The notes beneath the pieces were generated by a model that searched no databases, was not told where the DNA came from, and saw nothing but the letters and a program-made list of their open reading frames with translations. From positions 4,531,001-4,595,000 of the forward strand of contig NZ_JACHNC010000001.1 of the NCBI RefSeq assembly GCF_014205215.1: a DNA stretch of 64,000 nt. The letters run 5' to 3'. How positions within the stretch are numbered: position 1 is the stretch's first letter; each line of letters starts with the position of its first letter. Below, piece after piece: positions 56,154-63,603 of this stretch. Position numbers and translations under genes: made by a program. The stretch comes from Actinoplanes lobatus (GTDB lineage Bacteria; Actinomycetota; Actinomycetes; Mycobacteriales; Micromonosporaceae).

Positions 56154-56170
56154 CTTACCAAATGATGACG
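56154..56170. promoter_or_regulatory. Fourth copy of the CTTACG-N4-GATGACG site
   Basis: CTTACCAAATGATGACG differs from the consensus of the divergent-promoter repeats by one base in the fixed positions. It lies 98 bases before the DUF1996 gene and 15 bases after the previous stop, so that gene probably has its own promoter and the same regulator. Confidence 0.55.
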
Positions 56171-56267
56171 TACCCGGTGAATATTCATCTTTCGCCGCCC
56201 AGGGGTCCGTATCCGCTCACGTCGACACATCACCGGATCCGGCCTTCACCGCATCAAGGAGATCCCC

Positions 56268-58037
56268 ATGAAACGCAGACAGACCTGGTCCCCGGCCCTG
56301 AAGTCACGGCCCGCCAGGATCGCCATGGCCGCAGTGGTGCTGGCGGCCACCGGCGCCCTCACCGCCACCTTCGTCTCCAGCGGCGGCAAGGGCACCGCGG
56401 ACGCCGCCACCAGCCTGGCGCAGTTCGTGCCGATCCAGAACGTACGGCCCAACGTGCGCGACCCTCGGCCCACCGCGGCCGCCTCGACAGGCCGGTTCAC
56501 GGTGAACTGCGGCACGAACGGCAACGGCAAGTTCAGCCCGGACAACCCGGTGGCCCAGCCCGGCATCAAGAACGGCGCCGAACATGTCCACGACTTCGTC
56601 GGCAACCTGGCGATCACCGCGGACTCCTCGAATGCCGACCTCGAGGCGTCCGGCACCACCTGCCGCAACGGCGACAAATCGTCGTACTTCTGGCCTGTCG
56701 TACGCATCGACAAGTCCGTCCGCAGCGGTAACCAGGTCCAGCAGGCCCTCTCCCAGACTCAGCCGGCGGTCGTGTGCCCCTCGGTCCGGGACCGGCTGCC
56801 CGCCGTCCCCGCTCGAACCCGCGCCCGCGTCGACCGCCTCCTGACCGAACTGGACCGCCTGACAGCCGACGCCAACGAACGGATGACCGCCAGCCGCGGA
56901 CGCATCGACCCCGCCGTCAACAAGCAGGTCCTCGACTCGCTACGCACCCGTCGCGCGGCTCTGATCAAGGACATCAGCGCCACCGTCGGCAACGCCGTCG
57001 GCAACCGGCCGGGCATGGTCTCGCTGGTCGACTGTGACATCAGCTATGACGGCATGCACGCCGCGATGCACGGGACCGCCCACGCCGCGAGCACCAAAGC
57101 CGGCCAGGTCGCCAACCCGCAGGTCCAGTGCCCCACCGTCCGCGACAAACTGCCCGGCGTACCCGACCAGGCCCTCGCCGAAGTCAACCGCAACCTCGAC
57201 GAACTCGACCGGCAGATCTCCGAGGCCAACGAACGCCTCGTCACCACGCGCGGTCAGGGCGGCGCCGCCTTCGTCGACAACGCCGTCCTCGGGCCGCTGC
57301 GTGCCAAACGAATCGCCGTACTCGACCGGATCGCCACCGCCATCGGCCGGCAGGCGACCCGCCCGCAGGGCCTCGAGGTACTCGCCGCCTGCACACTGAA
57401 CCAGGCCCCCGCCGCCCCCAGCGCTCCGGCCACACCCAGTGGCGCACCCACCAGCGCCGCCGCACTGCCCGAGCCGCAAGGACCCGACTTCGAACTACCC
57501 GGCAACACCGGCGGCATCGTCCGCCCCGCGAAAGTGCTCATCGAATACCGCGGCAACCCGGTCAGCGAGGTCGTGCCGATGCCCAAGTTCCTCCGGACCC
57601 TCACCGGCGACGCCAAACCCACCAGCCGCGGACCGGCCAACGCCCGCGCCACCTGGACCTGCTCCGGATTCACCGACCGGCTCTCCGACAAATATCCGAT
57701 CTGCCCCGCCGGCCGGCAGGTCCAGCGCGTCCAGGACTTCCCCGGCTGCTGGGACGGCAAGAACATCGACAGCGACAACCACCGCAAACACGTCGCGTTC
57801 GCGGACAAGACCACCGGCGCTTGCCCGCAAGGCTTCCGCGCCATCCCGCAACTACGGATCACCATCTCCTACAACATCCCCCGTAGCGTCCAGGTCAAGG
57901 GCCAATACGCCCTCGACTCCTTCCCCGAGGAGAACCACAACCCCTTCTCCGACCACAACGACTTCATCAACGTCAACTCCACCCGCGCCATGCAAGGCAT
58001 CACCACCTGCATAAACACCGGCAAACGGTGTTCATGA
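56268..58037 (+). CDS. Secreted DUF1996 protein with an inserted duplicated helical region
   Basis: The 589-residue protein has a signal peptide (about residues 1-47) and a DUF1996 domain recognised by HVHDFVGN, SSYFWPVVR, and in the second part KVLIEYRGNP, DFPGCWDGKNIDSDNHRKHV and FRAIPQLRITISYNIP. Between the halves is an insert of about 230 residues made of two similar units (CPSVRDRLPAVPARTRARVD; CPTVRDKLPGVPDQALAEVN) with coiled-coil character and Cys, plus a Pro/Ala linker. ATG 56268 has AAGGAGA 5 bases upstream. DUF1996 proteins are extracellular and of unknown function. A strong hairpin follows. Confidence 0.88.
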   Translation: MKRRQTWSPALKSRPARIAMAAVVLAATGALTATFVSSGGKGTADAATSLAQFVPIQNVRPNVRDPRPTAAASTGRFTVNCGTNGNGKFSPDNPVAQPGIKNGAEHVHDFVGNLAITADSSNADLEASGTTCRNGDKSSYFWPVVRIDKSVRSGNQVQQALSQTQPAVVCPSVRDRLPAVPARTRARVDRLLTELDRLTADANERMTASRGRIDPAVNKQVLDSLRTRRAALIKDISATVGNAVGNRPGMVSLVDCDISYDGMHAAMHGTAHAASTKAGQVANPQVQCPTVRDKLPGVPDQALAEVNRNLDELDRQISEANERLVTTRGQGGAAFVDNAVLGPLRAKRIAVLDRIATAIGRQATRPQGLEVLAACTLNQAPAAPSAPATPSGAPTSAAALPEPQGPDFELPGNTGGIVRPAKVLIEYRGNPVSEVVPMPKFLRTLTGDAKPTSRGPANARATWTCSGFTDRLSDKYPICPAGRQVQRVQDFPGCWDGKNIDSDNHRKHVAFADKTTGACPQGFRAIPQLRITISYNIPRSVQVKGQYALDSFPEENHNPFSDHNDFINVNSTRAMQGITTCINTGKRCS

Positions 58038-58061
58038 CACCCTCCAGGCCGTGACGATCGT

Positions 58062-58101
58062 GAGTGTCCCGCCGGCGCCGTCACGGCCCGGCGGGACACT
58101 C
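58062..58101 (+). terminator. 14-bp stem hairpin after the DUF1996 gene
   Basis: GAGTGTCCCGCCGG (58062-58075) pairs exactly with CCGGCGGGACACTC (58088-58101) around a 12-base loop, 24 bases after the stop. It has no T-tract, as is usual here. Confidence 0.8.
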
Positions 58102-58549
58102 AATCCGCTCGACAACCCGTGCGGCCCTGGTTCCGGCCAGCAGCTGCCGCTGACGTCCCACATACGTCGCTGGCCGCTCCCACGCATGGTCAGCGGCGGC
58201 GAGGGCCCGGAGCGCACGCATCGTCCGGCGATCTTGGGATTGCAGGCGTTCATCGAACCGTGACGATGACGGCAGTCCAAACGCCGCACATCTACGCCTG
58301 CCGAAAATCGGCCTGGATTCGGCGCCTGCTCAAGCGCTGGTACCAGCGGGATCGGTGCCTGTCACCTTTGAGGGTGGTGCCGGGCCTGCTGTGAGCGTTG
58401 CCAGGGTGAATGGTTCCGATGCCCATATGTCTTTCAGGGAATTGCAGATGCTATCGATAGATAAGGGGCTCGTTCCTCTCCATCGAGGTGGTTTGCGATT
58501 CCGACTCCTTGCCTTCTCCTTCGCCGCCAACGGCTGATGCTGTCGATGC
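58102..58549. other. 448-base stretch without a convincing gene
   Basis: Short frames exist (for example 58355-58537 on +), but none has a ribosome site with a recognised product. GC falls toward the right, as the island begins near 58800. I see no tRNA gene or integrase here. Confidence 0.5.
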
Positions 58550-58756
58550 ATGGCGGCAGAGCGGCCCGCCGACAGCGAGCCAGTGGAGGAGCCGAAGCCG
58601 GAGGAGGAACAGGATGACGAGAACGCTGCTGGCGAGGAGACGTCCCGGACAGAGCAGCGATCGCCGCACCGTCGGCTGCCATCACGACGGGTGTGGGCGG
58701 TGAAGAGGGCCTGGATAGCACAAAACCCCACCAGGCATCACGTGAAACGTGAATGA
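58550..58756 (+). CDS. Possible small protein, acidic then basic
   Basis: ATG 58550 begins a 68-residue frame with an acidic middle (EEPKPEEEQDDENAAGEETS) and a basic end (RSPHRRLPSRRVWAVKRAWI). It stops inside the hairpin at 58723-58770. Third-position GC is moderately high. There is no clear ribosome site and no known family, so it may be a fragment. Confidence 0.3.
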   Translation: MAAERPADSEPVEEPKPEEEQDDENAAGEETSRTEQRSPHRRLPSRRVWAVKRAWIAQNPTRHHVKRE

Positions 58757-58770
58757 CCTGCGTGGGGTTT
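58723..58770. terminator. Long bipartite hairpin near the left edge of the island
   Basis: AAACCCCAC (58723-58731) pairs with GTGGGGTTT (58762-58770); inside, CAGG pairs with CCTG and ACGT with ACGT around a GAA loop. A second hairpin, GTGTCC (58774-58779) with GGACAC (58795-58800), follows. It can serve as a terminator in both directions (the T-run is on the + strand, the A-run gives U on the other). It also marks the change from high to low GC. Confidence 0.55.
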
Positions 58771-58889
58771 ATCGTGTCCGAGGCCCAACACTTGGGACAC
58801 ACACACGGCCATCCTTCGGCGTGACATTAAGCTCCAGCGGTAGGCATCCTCAAGAACGACCAGGCAATCAGAAGGAACATGGAAAGATC

Positions 58890-60095
58890 TTATGTCCGGC
58901 CTGAATTGGCCTTCGTGTGAACCTCGAAGTTGAGGGCGTTGTAAGGACCTGCCGGCCGAGCTGCATCAAGAGTAGCAATTGACCAACTATCGATGTTCGC
59001 TATCGCTTCCTGCATTGATGAGATGATCGCTACTTGCGCATGCTCCGCAGCGGTCTCAAGTCGATCTAGAGTCGATCCGACAGCCCTACTGTCGACGAAT
59101 CGCCCAAATAGTCCATCGACTAAGAGAAAAGTAGGTTCCACTCTAGCGTGATGTCGGGCATGGGCAGTTGCCAATTCGACTAGAACTGCAGCACTCACAG
59201 AACCTTGAAGGCGATCTAGATTTTCCTCTCGAACAACCCGCTGCCCGATTGCCAATGTCCATTCAATACGGTTACCGTTAACTTGTACATCTTTGACTAT
59301 GCCATTTGTTTCCGGCAGCGATTTTATGAGCGCCTTCATTCCCGTTACACTCAGGTCGAACATTGCGGCAAGCTGCGCCACACCTCCTTTGTATTGGAAG
59401 CAGTCTAGCGAGAGGAGGATGGTCTTATAGGGGCGTGCGACATAGGGAACTTCCCGACCATCAAGTACATGCCTTACTTCGCCGGATCGGCCTCTTGTTG
59501 ACACATCATGAGTTCGCGGATCGAACCACTTGACTGCGATGTCAACATCAACTCTTTGAGAAAGATCGGCAACGTAGTCAGGATAAGCCACGCTAGCAAT
59601 AAGCCGAGCTAGCACAGACTTTCCGCTTGCGTTGGGGCCGGTGATTATATTACGCATACCTAGGTCGAATGTTCTTCCGGCTAGTGTGCCCGGAGCGGCA
59701 GCTACCTTGATTGACTCAACGAGCCCGTACGCATCGGATGCGATTCCCGTAAGCTCCGCCCCTTTTCTAGCTTCGTGCAGACGTTTCCAGGCTTTCAACT
59801 GTGAGGCAGAGTAGAAGCTTCCGGATTCGGAGTCGATGGCTTTACCGTGCGTATAGCAGCACCAAATTCCGTTTTCTGGTTCGCCCCTCTCGGCGGAGGA
59901 AAGGCCACCATCGCCTCGTGGCCCCCCAGGGGAGGCTGAATATATATGAGCAGCCATTCCAGTCCGTATGACGCCTTTTCCGTCCGGGGCGGGCCCGATG
60001 GTGGTGCGACCACAATTGAGGACGGAACATTGGTATCCAGCCCTCTCGGCTAGAACCTTCCGTACCGCTGACAAAAATTCAGCTCGCATTCTCAT
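58890..60095 (-). CDS. HNH endonuclease-like domain fused to an SMC/ABC-type ATPase
   Basis: The protein (about 401 residues) begins with an HNH-type zinc domain: AERAGYQCSVLNCG, AHIYSASPGG, and NGIWCCYTHGKAIDS (His, Asn, His and two Cys pairs). From about residue 140 it is an ATPase with Walker A ITGPNASGKSVLARL, a possible signature region LQGSVSAAVLVELATAH and Walker B-like TFLLVDGLFG. The plan is a nuclease controlled by ATP hydrolysis. I prefer ATG 60095, where the HNH part begins as in its relatives; ATG 60164 is in frame. GC is much lower than in the flanks. It is the last of three leftward genes that I regard as one defence-like system. Confidence 0.8.
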   Translation of the reverse strand: MRMRAEFLSAVRKVLAERAGYQCSVLNCGRTTIGPAPDGKGVIRTGMAAHIYSASPGGPRGDGGLSSAERGEPENGIWCCYTHGKAIDSESGSFYSASQLKAWKRLHEARKGAELTGIASDAYGLVESIKVAAAPGTLAGRTFDLGMRNIITGPNASGKSVLARLIASVAYPDYVADLSQRVDVDIAVKWFDPRTHDVSTRGRSGEVRHVLDGREVPYVARPYKTILLSLDCFQYKGGVAQLAAMFDLSVTGMKALIKSLPETNGIVKDVQVNGNRIEWTLAIGQRVVREENLDRLQGSVSAAVLVELATAHARHHARVEPTFLLVDGLFGRFVDSRAVGSTLDRLETAAEHAQVAIISSMQEAIANIDSWSIATLDAARPAGPYNALNFEVHTKANSGRT

Positions 60096-60257
60096 CCAAA
60101 CACATCGGCAATCCGGGAAGAAAACGTAATCAGATATATGATGATCCGCTAGGTCAGCATCCATTAAACGTTGAAAGTATGCCGAACTGCTACTAGCAAT
60201 CGACCAGATTGCTTATGCGAATAAGGCTGATATCCGCCTGTTCTGATTTACTTCAAG

Positions 60258-61322
60258 CTAAGAGTATGCCCGGCTAAATACACTCAGGACGATTCCGGTT
60301 AAGCACCCACAGAGCAAGTTCCAATCGATGGATTCTACGTCGACTCGCCGTCCGCCCGGACGGAAATGTACAATTCGATTCCGAAGAACGTAGATTGCTT
60401 TTCCGGCTGAAGCTAGCAAATCATTACCGACCTCCACGCCGAGGCAGTCACACACGGTCTCCAGATCCTTTTGGACAGCATATTGGAGAATGAGATTCAG
60501 GCTTGACGATTCTTGTGGACGCCACCCCATGGAATCCTCAAGCGCTGCAGCCATCTCTTGCCAGGAAACGCTTAACCCGAGTTTTTCTACTAGCTTGCGA
60601 GACGACTCGTATGCATATGTAGCTTCAATGCATCTATACAACGCCATAAAAAGGCTTTGTGGATCAGCATCAAAGACTGACCTGCAAATTGCATAGTAAG
60701 GGAGATGGGGAACGTTCAGGTCAGTAAGGGTAAGTAACTCCTCAGCGAGTGCTTCATCGATCCAAGATCCACCTTGGCGGCATTCTTCAATGCAAGCCAT
60801 TAAGTACATTCTCCATATGGATTCATCGTCCGGAGCTTCCTGCCATGTAAAAACCTGAATTCTCGGAAACAGTCGTGCTATCTCCACACCCTCGTGACCG
60901 CGATAGTCCGGATCCTGTTCTCTGCTGGATGCCTCTATGATGTTCTTGATTTGCAATGGACCTTCGGTTGGAAATGGCTTGACTTCGCTCAATAGGCAAA
61001 CAATTATTCCTGCGTTCAGCTCTATTGCAGTCACTTGCGTAGGAAGGTTCGGCTCAAAGTCGAATCCAACTAGACCGATATAGCTACTATCTCCCTTTGT
61101 TAGATGTGAAAGGGACCGATGGTTTCCAAATCTGAGGGTTGACGCTACGACTAGGTGCTGCAGGAAGTCGCGTTCCGCCTCCAGTAGTTCCCCATCCTCT
61201 ATCCCCGCGAAGCGCACCCAGCGTGTGTTGCCGCTTGAAGCTATCTCGACGTCACGTCGCTTGCAATAATCTTCCAGGTGTAGAAATAAGGCTTGATTCG
61301 CGAGCTTCATGTTGCGGTTCAT
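60258..61322 (-). CDS. Protein with C-terminal HEPN-type RNase motif, otherwise unknown
   Basis: The 354-residue protein has no family that I can name over most of its length. Near the C-terminus (about residues 324-331) it reads VLRNRIVHFRPG, matching the R-N-x-x-V-H (RX4-6H) catalytic motif of HEPN ribonucleases, preceded by long helices (LYRCIEATYAYESSRKLVEK) of the HEPN kind. HEPN proteins commonly act as RNases in abortive-infection and toxin-antitoxin systems. ATG 61322 shares a base with the TAA of the upstream gene (TAATG), so the two are made together. RNase activity is inferred. Confidence 0.75.
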   Translation of the reverse strand: MNRNMKLANQALFLHLEDYCKRRDVEIASSGNTRWVRFAGIEDGELLEAERDFLQHLVVASTLRFGNHRSLSHLTKGDSSYIGLVGFDFEPNLPTQVTAIELNAGIIVCLLSEVKPFPTEGPLQIKNIIEASSREQDPDYRGHEGVEIARLFPRIQVFTWQEAPDDESIWRMYLMACIEECRQGGSWIDEALAEELLTLTDLNVPHLPYYAICRSVFDADPQSLFMALYRCIEATYAYESSRKLVEKLGLSVSWQEMAAALEDSMGWRPQESSSLNLILQYAVQKDLETVCDCLGVEVGNDLLASAGKAIYVLRNRIVHFRPGGRRVDVESIDWNLLCGCLTGIVLSVFSRAYS

Positions 61323-62482
61323 TAGTTCGCCCGCCAGCAAGGCTCTAGGCTGTCGAGCGCGAATTTTTCCTCTACTAAGACCTTGAAGGCTTCCGCAAAG
61401 ACCGCGCGTTCATAGCGTCCTACTTGCCCAACGCGGCGATCCAGTACTTCCCTTAGCACGTCAAGCCGGATAAATTCTGCGAGATCAGCTTCATTCAGTC
61501 CATCCAGCTTTTCAATAAGAGAATTCTGCGCTTCTTTAAGGGCCGTCAACCGGGTTCCTCGTTGCTCGGCAAGGCGATTTGCGCCTGGGCGCCCAAGTAC
61601 CGCAGTTGCGATCGCAACTATAAAGCCAATGCGTGCCGGCTGGCCGCCAAAGATGTCACGACCCCTCGTGTACCGTGTAGACTCTTTTGGCTCGTACCTG
61701 GAGAAGGATTTGTCGAGTCGAGCAAGTAGACCAAGTGCCTCATAGAACTGAGCCTGGAACTCAGTGTCTGACAAGTTGTCCACGAAGTCCAAGCGTGAGA
61801 ACTCGTCCGAAACAGCCTCTTTCGCATCGACTGCGGTTTTCCGGAGAGAGAATGCGATATAAAGTTCCACAATGTCGTCGCTCGCGTATTGGCCTCCACC
61901 GACGCGCCGTCCGCGGTCGTCAGGAGTCGAAAGCTTAGCAAGGTCCGGCACATTCCGTTGGATTTCTTCAAGCAGGGGTGAGAACACAACAGTCAGTTGT
62001 CGACTGATTGTCCATGGTACCTGTCCGGTATTCAGAACAAGCATTCTATAGATCATGGCACGAACGGTAGTAGCTAGCCAGAATTCAATGCGTAGGCGGC
62101 GATTAGATACGGTTGGATCGTCGCGCTGTGCCTCGAGCATCGCAGCAGTACGCTGCATTCCGTCAATGATTGAAAGGCTGCTCAGGTCCGAATCGCCTAG
62201 CACTTCATTTACGGAGTCGGCTTCGTCTATCGGGAGAGTGTTGAAAACGTCATCCTCGATAACGGCGCCAATCACGACGGGAGGTAGAACGGCACCGAGC
62301 TTAATATCGGCCACCATGCGGGCGCGGATTCTTTTCGCCGTTGTGGTAGTCAGCACATCTCGCTGTCCGGATAAAGCGCCACGCGTTTGATGCGCATCGT
62401 TAATCAAGTCGACGTATTCGCCGATGGTCATGGTCGTCTGGAGTGACCAGCATTGCGTGCGCTCATCGTAGAGCCAGTCCAT
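61322..62482 (-). CDS. DGQHR/DndB-like protein
   Basis: The 386-residue protein has SLSIIDGMQRTAAMLEAQRD, matching the conserved DGQxR core of DGQHR/DndB-like and ParB/DUF262-type proteins, in an N-terminal alpha/beta region (KLGAVLPPVVIGAVIEDD), followed by a long helical C-terminal part (SDEFSRLDFVDNLSDTEFQA). DndB proteins sense or limit DNA phosphorothioation, and related proteins occur in phage-defence loci. ATG 62482 has GGAG 8 bases upstream and is preferred over GTG 62491. It is the first gene of the low-GC operon. Confidence 0.8.
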   Translation of the reverse strand: MDWLYDERTQCWSLQTTMTIGEYVDLINDAHQTRGALSGQRDVLTTTTAKRIRARMVADIKLGAVLPPVVIGAVIEDDVFNTLPIDEADSVNEVLGDSDLSSLSIIDGMQRTAAMLEAQRDDPTVSNRRLRIEFWLATTVRAMIYRMLVLNTGQVPWTISRQLTVVFSPLLEEIQRNVPDLAKLSTPDDRGRRVGGGQYASDDIVELYIAFSLRKTAVDAKEAVSDEFSRLDFVDNLSDTEFQAQFYEALGLLARLDKSFSRYEPKESTRYTRGRDIFGGQPARIGFIVAIATAVLGRPGANRLAEQRGTRLTALKEAQNSLIEKLDGLNEADLAEFIRLDVLREVLDRRVGQVGRYERAVFAEAFKVLVEEKFALDSLEPCWRAN

Positions 62483-63094
62483 ATTATTCACTCCGTGGTC
62501 CTAATGGATGAGAACCTGCAATGGGCCACTATAGCGCACGTCCGCGTCGAAGGGAAAGGTTAACGCCAGCGCCAAGCGGTGGCTGCACGATTGCCAACCT
62601 GGACTTCAAGGAATCTGGCTAAATGTGACCTTTCGAATCGATTACTTCGGTATGGTTTTCGTATAGTAGCGAAATTCGGAATGTTCGACGTCTGGCATCT
62701 CTGTTCGTGAGGCTTCCAGTCGCCCGCCATCTGAAGGTGGTGGAAAACTGCTCCCTCTCTGGCTTAGCTAAGCCCCAGACTCGCTCGGATTGACCCCGAT
62801 GAGTTATTGGGCTTCTTCTTGGCTTGCACTGAACGACTTCACGCGCCCACGCGCCGTCTGTTCAGGCTAAATTGTGGCGTAATTTCCATCATCGATCGCC
62901 TAGGGACGGGATGGGACGCCAAGAAGGACGGAGACGTCTCGGATCCTGGGGTTCACGCGACATCTCAGTATCCACACTCTTAGTTCGTATCCGGTAGTCG
63001 GAACACTGAATCCTAGAGCTGCCGGTGTGATAGGGCCTGACCATTCATGGGTTGCGCCGGGCGGATGGATTATCACCGATGCTGAGGATGGGCG
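62483..63094. other. 612-base stretch between island operon and AlpA-like gene
   Basis: The part next to 62482 must hold the promoter of the three-gene operon; AT-rich segments near 62640-62670 (for example GTATAGTAG) are suitable, but no site is certain. At 62760-62790 there is a remnant of the 3' end of a gene related to that at 63328 (see the repeat). No intact gene is seen. Confidence 0.5.
62760..62790 (+). repeat. Imperfect direct repeat, left copy (right copy 63561-63591)
   Basis: The two 31-base segments share 27 or so positions, including AGCCCCAGACTCG. In frame they read GLAKPQTRSD-stop and GFAEPQTRSNDSV-stop, so the left copy looks like the 3' remnant of a paralogue of the small gene at 63328-63603 rather than an attachment site. 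Confidence 0.6.
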
Positions 63095-63331
63095 ATGGGT
63101 ATGGGATCACTGCAATCAGGATCCGGGGAGCTTGAGTGGCTGGGACTGCCTGAGTTTGTTGGTACGGCTGAGATTCAGAGAATCTTGAAGGTTGGCCGGC
63201 GGCGGGTTTATCAGATCATTGGGCGGAGTGGCTTTCCTGAGCCGGCTGCTGTGCTTGCCAGCGGTAAGGTCTGGATCACGGCCGAGGTCATAGCCTGGAT
63301 CCGGGTCAATCGGCCTGCGGATCTGCCGTGA
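63095..63331 (+). CDS. AlpA/Xis-like helix-turn-helix DNA-binding protein
   Basis: The 78-residue protein has one helix-turn-helix of the AlpA/excisionase kind: FVGTAEIQRILKVGRRRVYQ followed by FPEPAAVLASGKVWITAEV. Such proteins regulate or aid excision of integrated elements, although in actinobacteria many are simple small regulators. ATG 63095 has GAGG about 8 bases upstream. Its stop overlaps the next start as GTGA. Confidence 0.82.
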   Translation: MGMGSLQSGSGELEWLGLPEFVGTAEIQRILKVGRRRVYQIIGRSGFPEPAAVLASGKVWITAEVIAWIRVNRPADLP

Positions 63332-63603
63332 GTGCTGGTCTCTACCTTGCTCAGGCTGCGCAGGACCGGCTGGTGCTCGCGGATGCGAAGTTGAATCAGC
63401 ACCTGGCGGGGACTCCGGGTGGGCTCTGCGCTGTGTGTCTGGAGCCGGAACCCTGTCGTGCTCGCTATGAGGCGCTTCGAGTCTTTGATCAGTACGGCGT
63501 TCTCCCGCGTCGGCGGCCTGGTCTTGCTGGTGCTTCGGCTGTTCGGGGTCAGAGTTTTGATGGCTTTGCTGAGCCCCAGACTCGTTCGAATGACTCCGTG
63601 TGA
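63328..63603 (+). CDS. Small Cys-containing protein coupled to the AlpA-like gene
   Basis: The 91-residue protein has a possible metal site CAVCLEPEPC after a helical start (LVLADAKLNQHLAGTPG). It overlaps the AlpA-like stop by GTGA and its 3' end overlaps the convergent DUF5919-like gene by 55 bases. No function is known. A remnant of a related gene lies at 62760. Confidence 0.65.
   Translation: MSAGLYLAQAAQDRLVLADAKLNQHLAGTPGGLCAVCLEPEPCRARYEALRVFDQYGVLPRRRPGLAGASAVRGQSFDGFAEPQTRSNDSV

Noticed and set aside
58774..58800. Possible tRNA 3' end or attachment site (GTGTCCGAGG...GGGACAC)
   Set aside because: It resembles a reversed tRNA end at first sight, but no cloverleaf can be drawn and there is no integrase gene; kept only as a hairpin.
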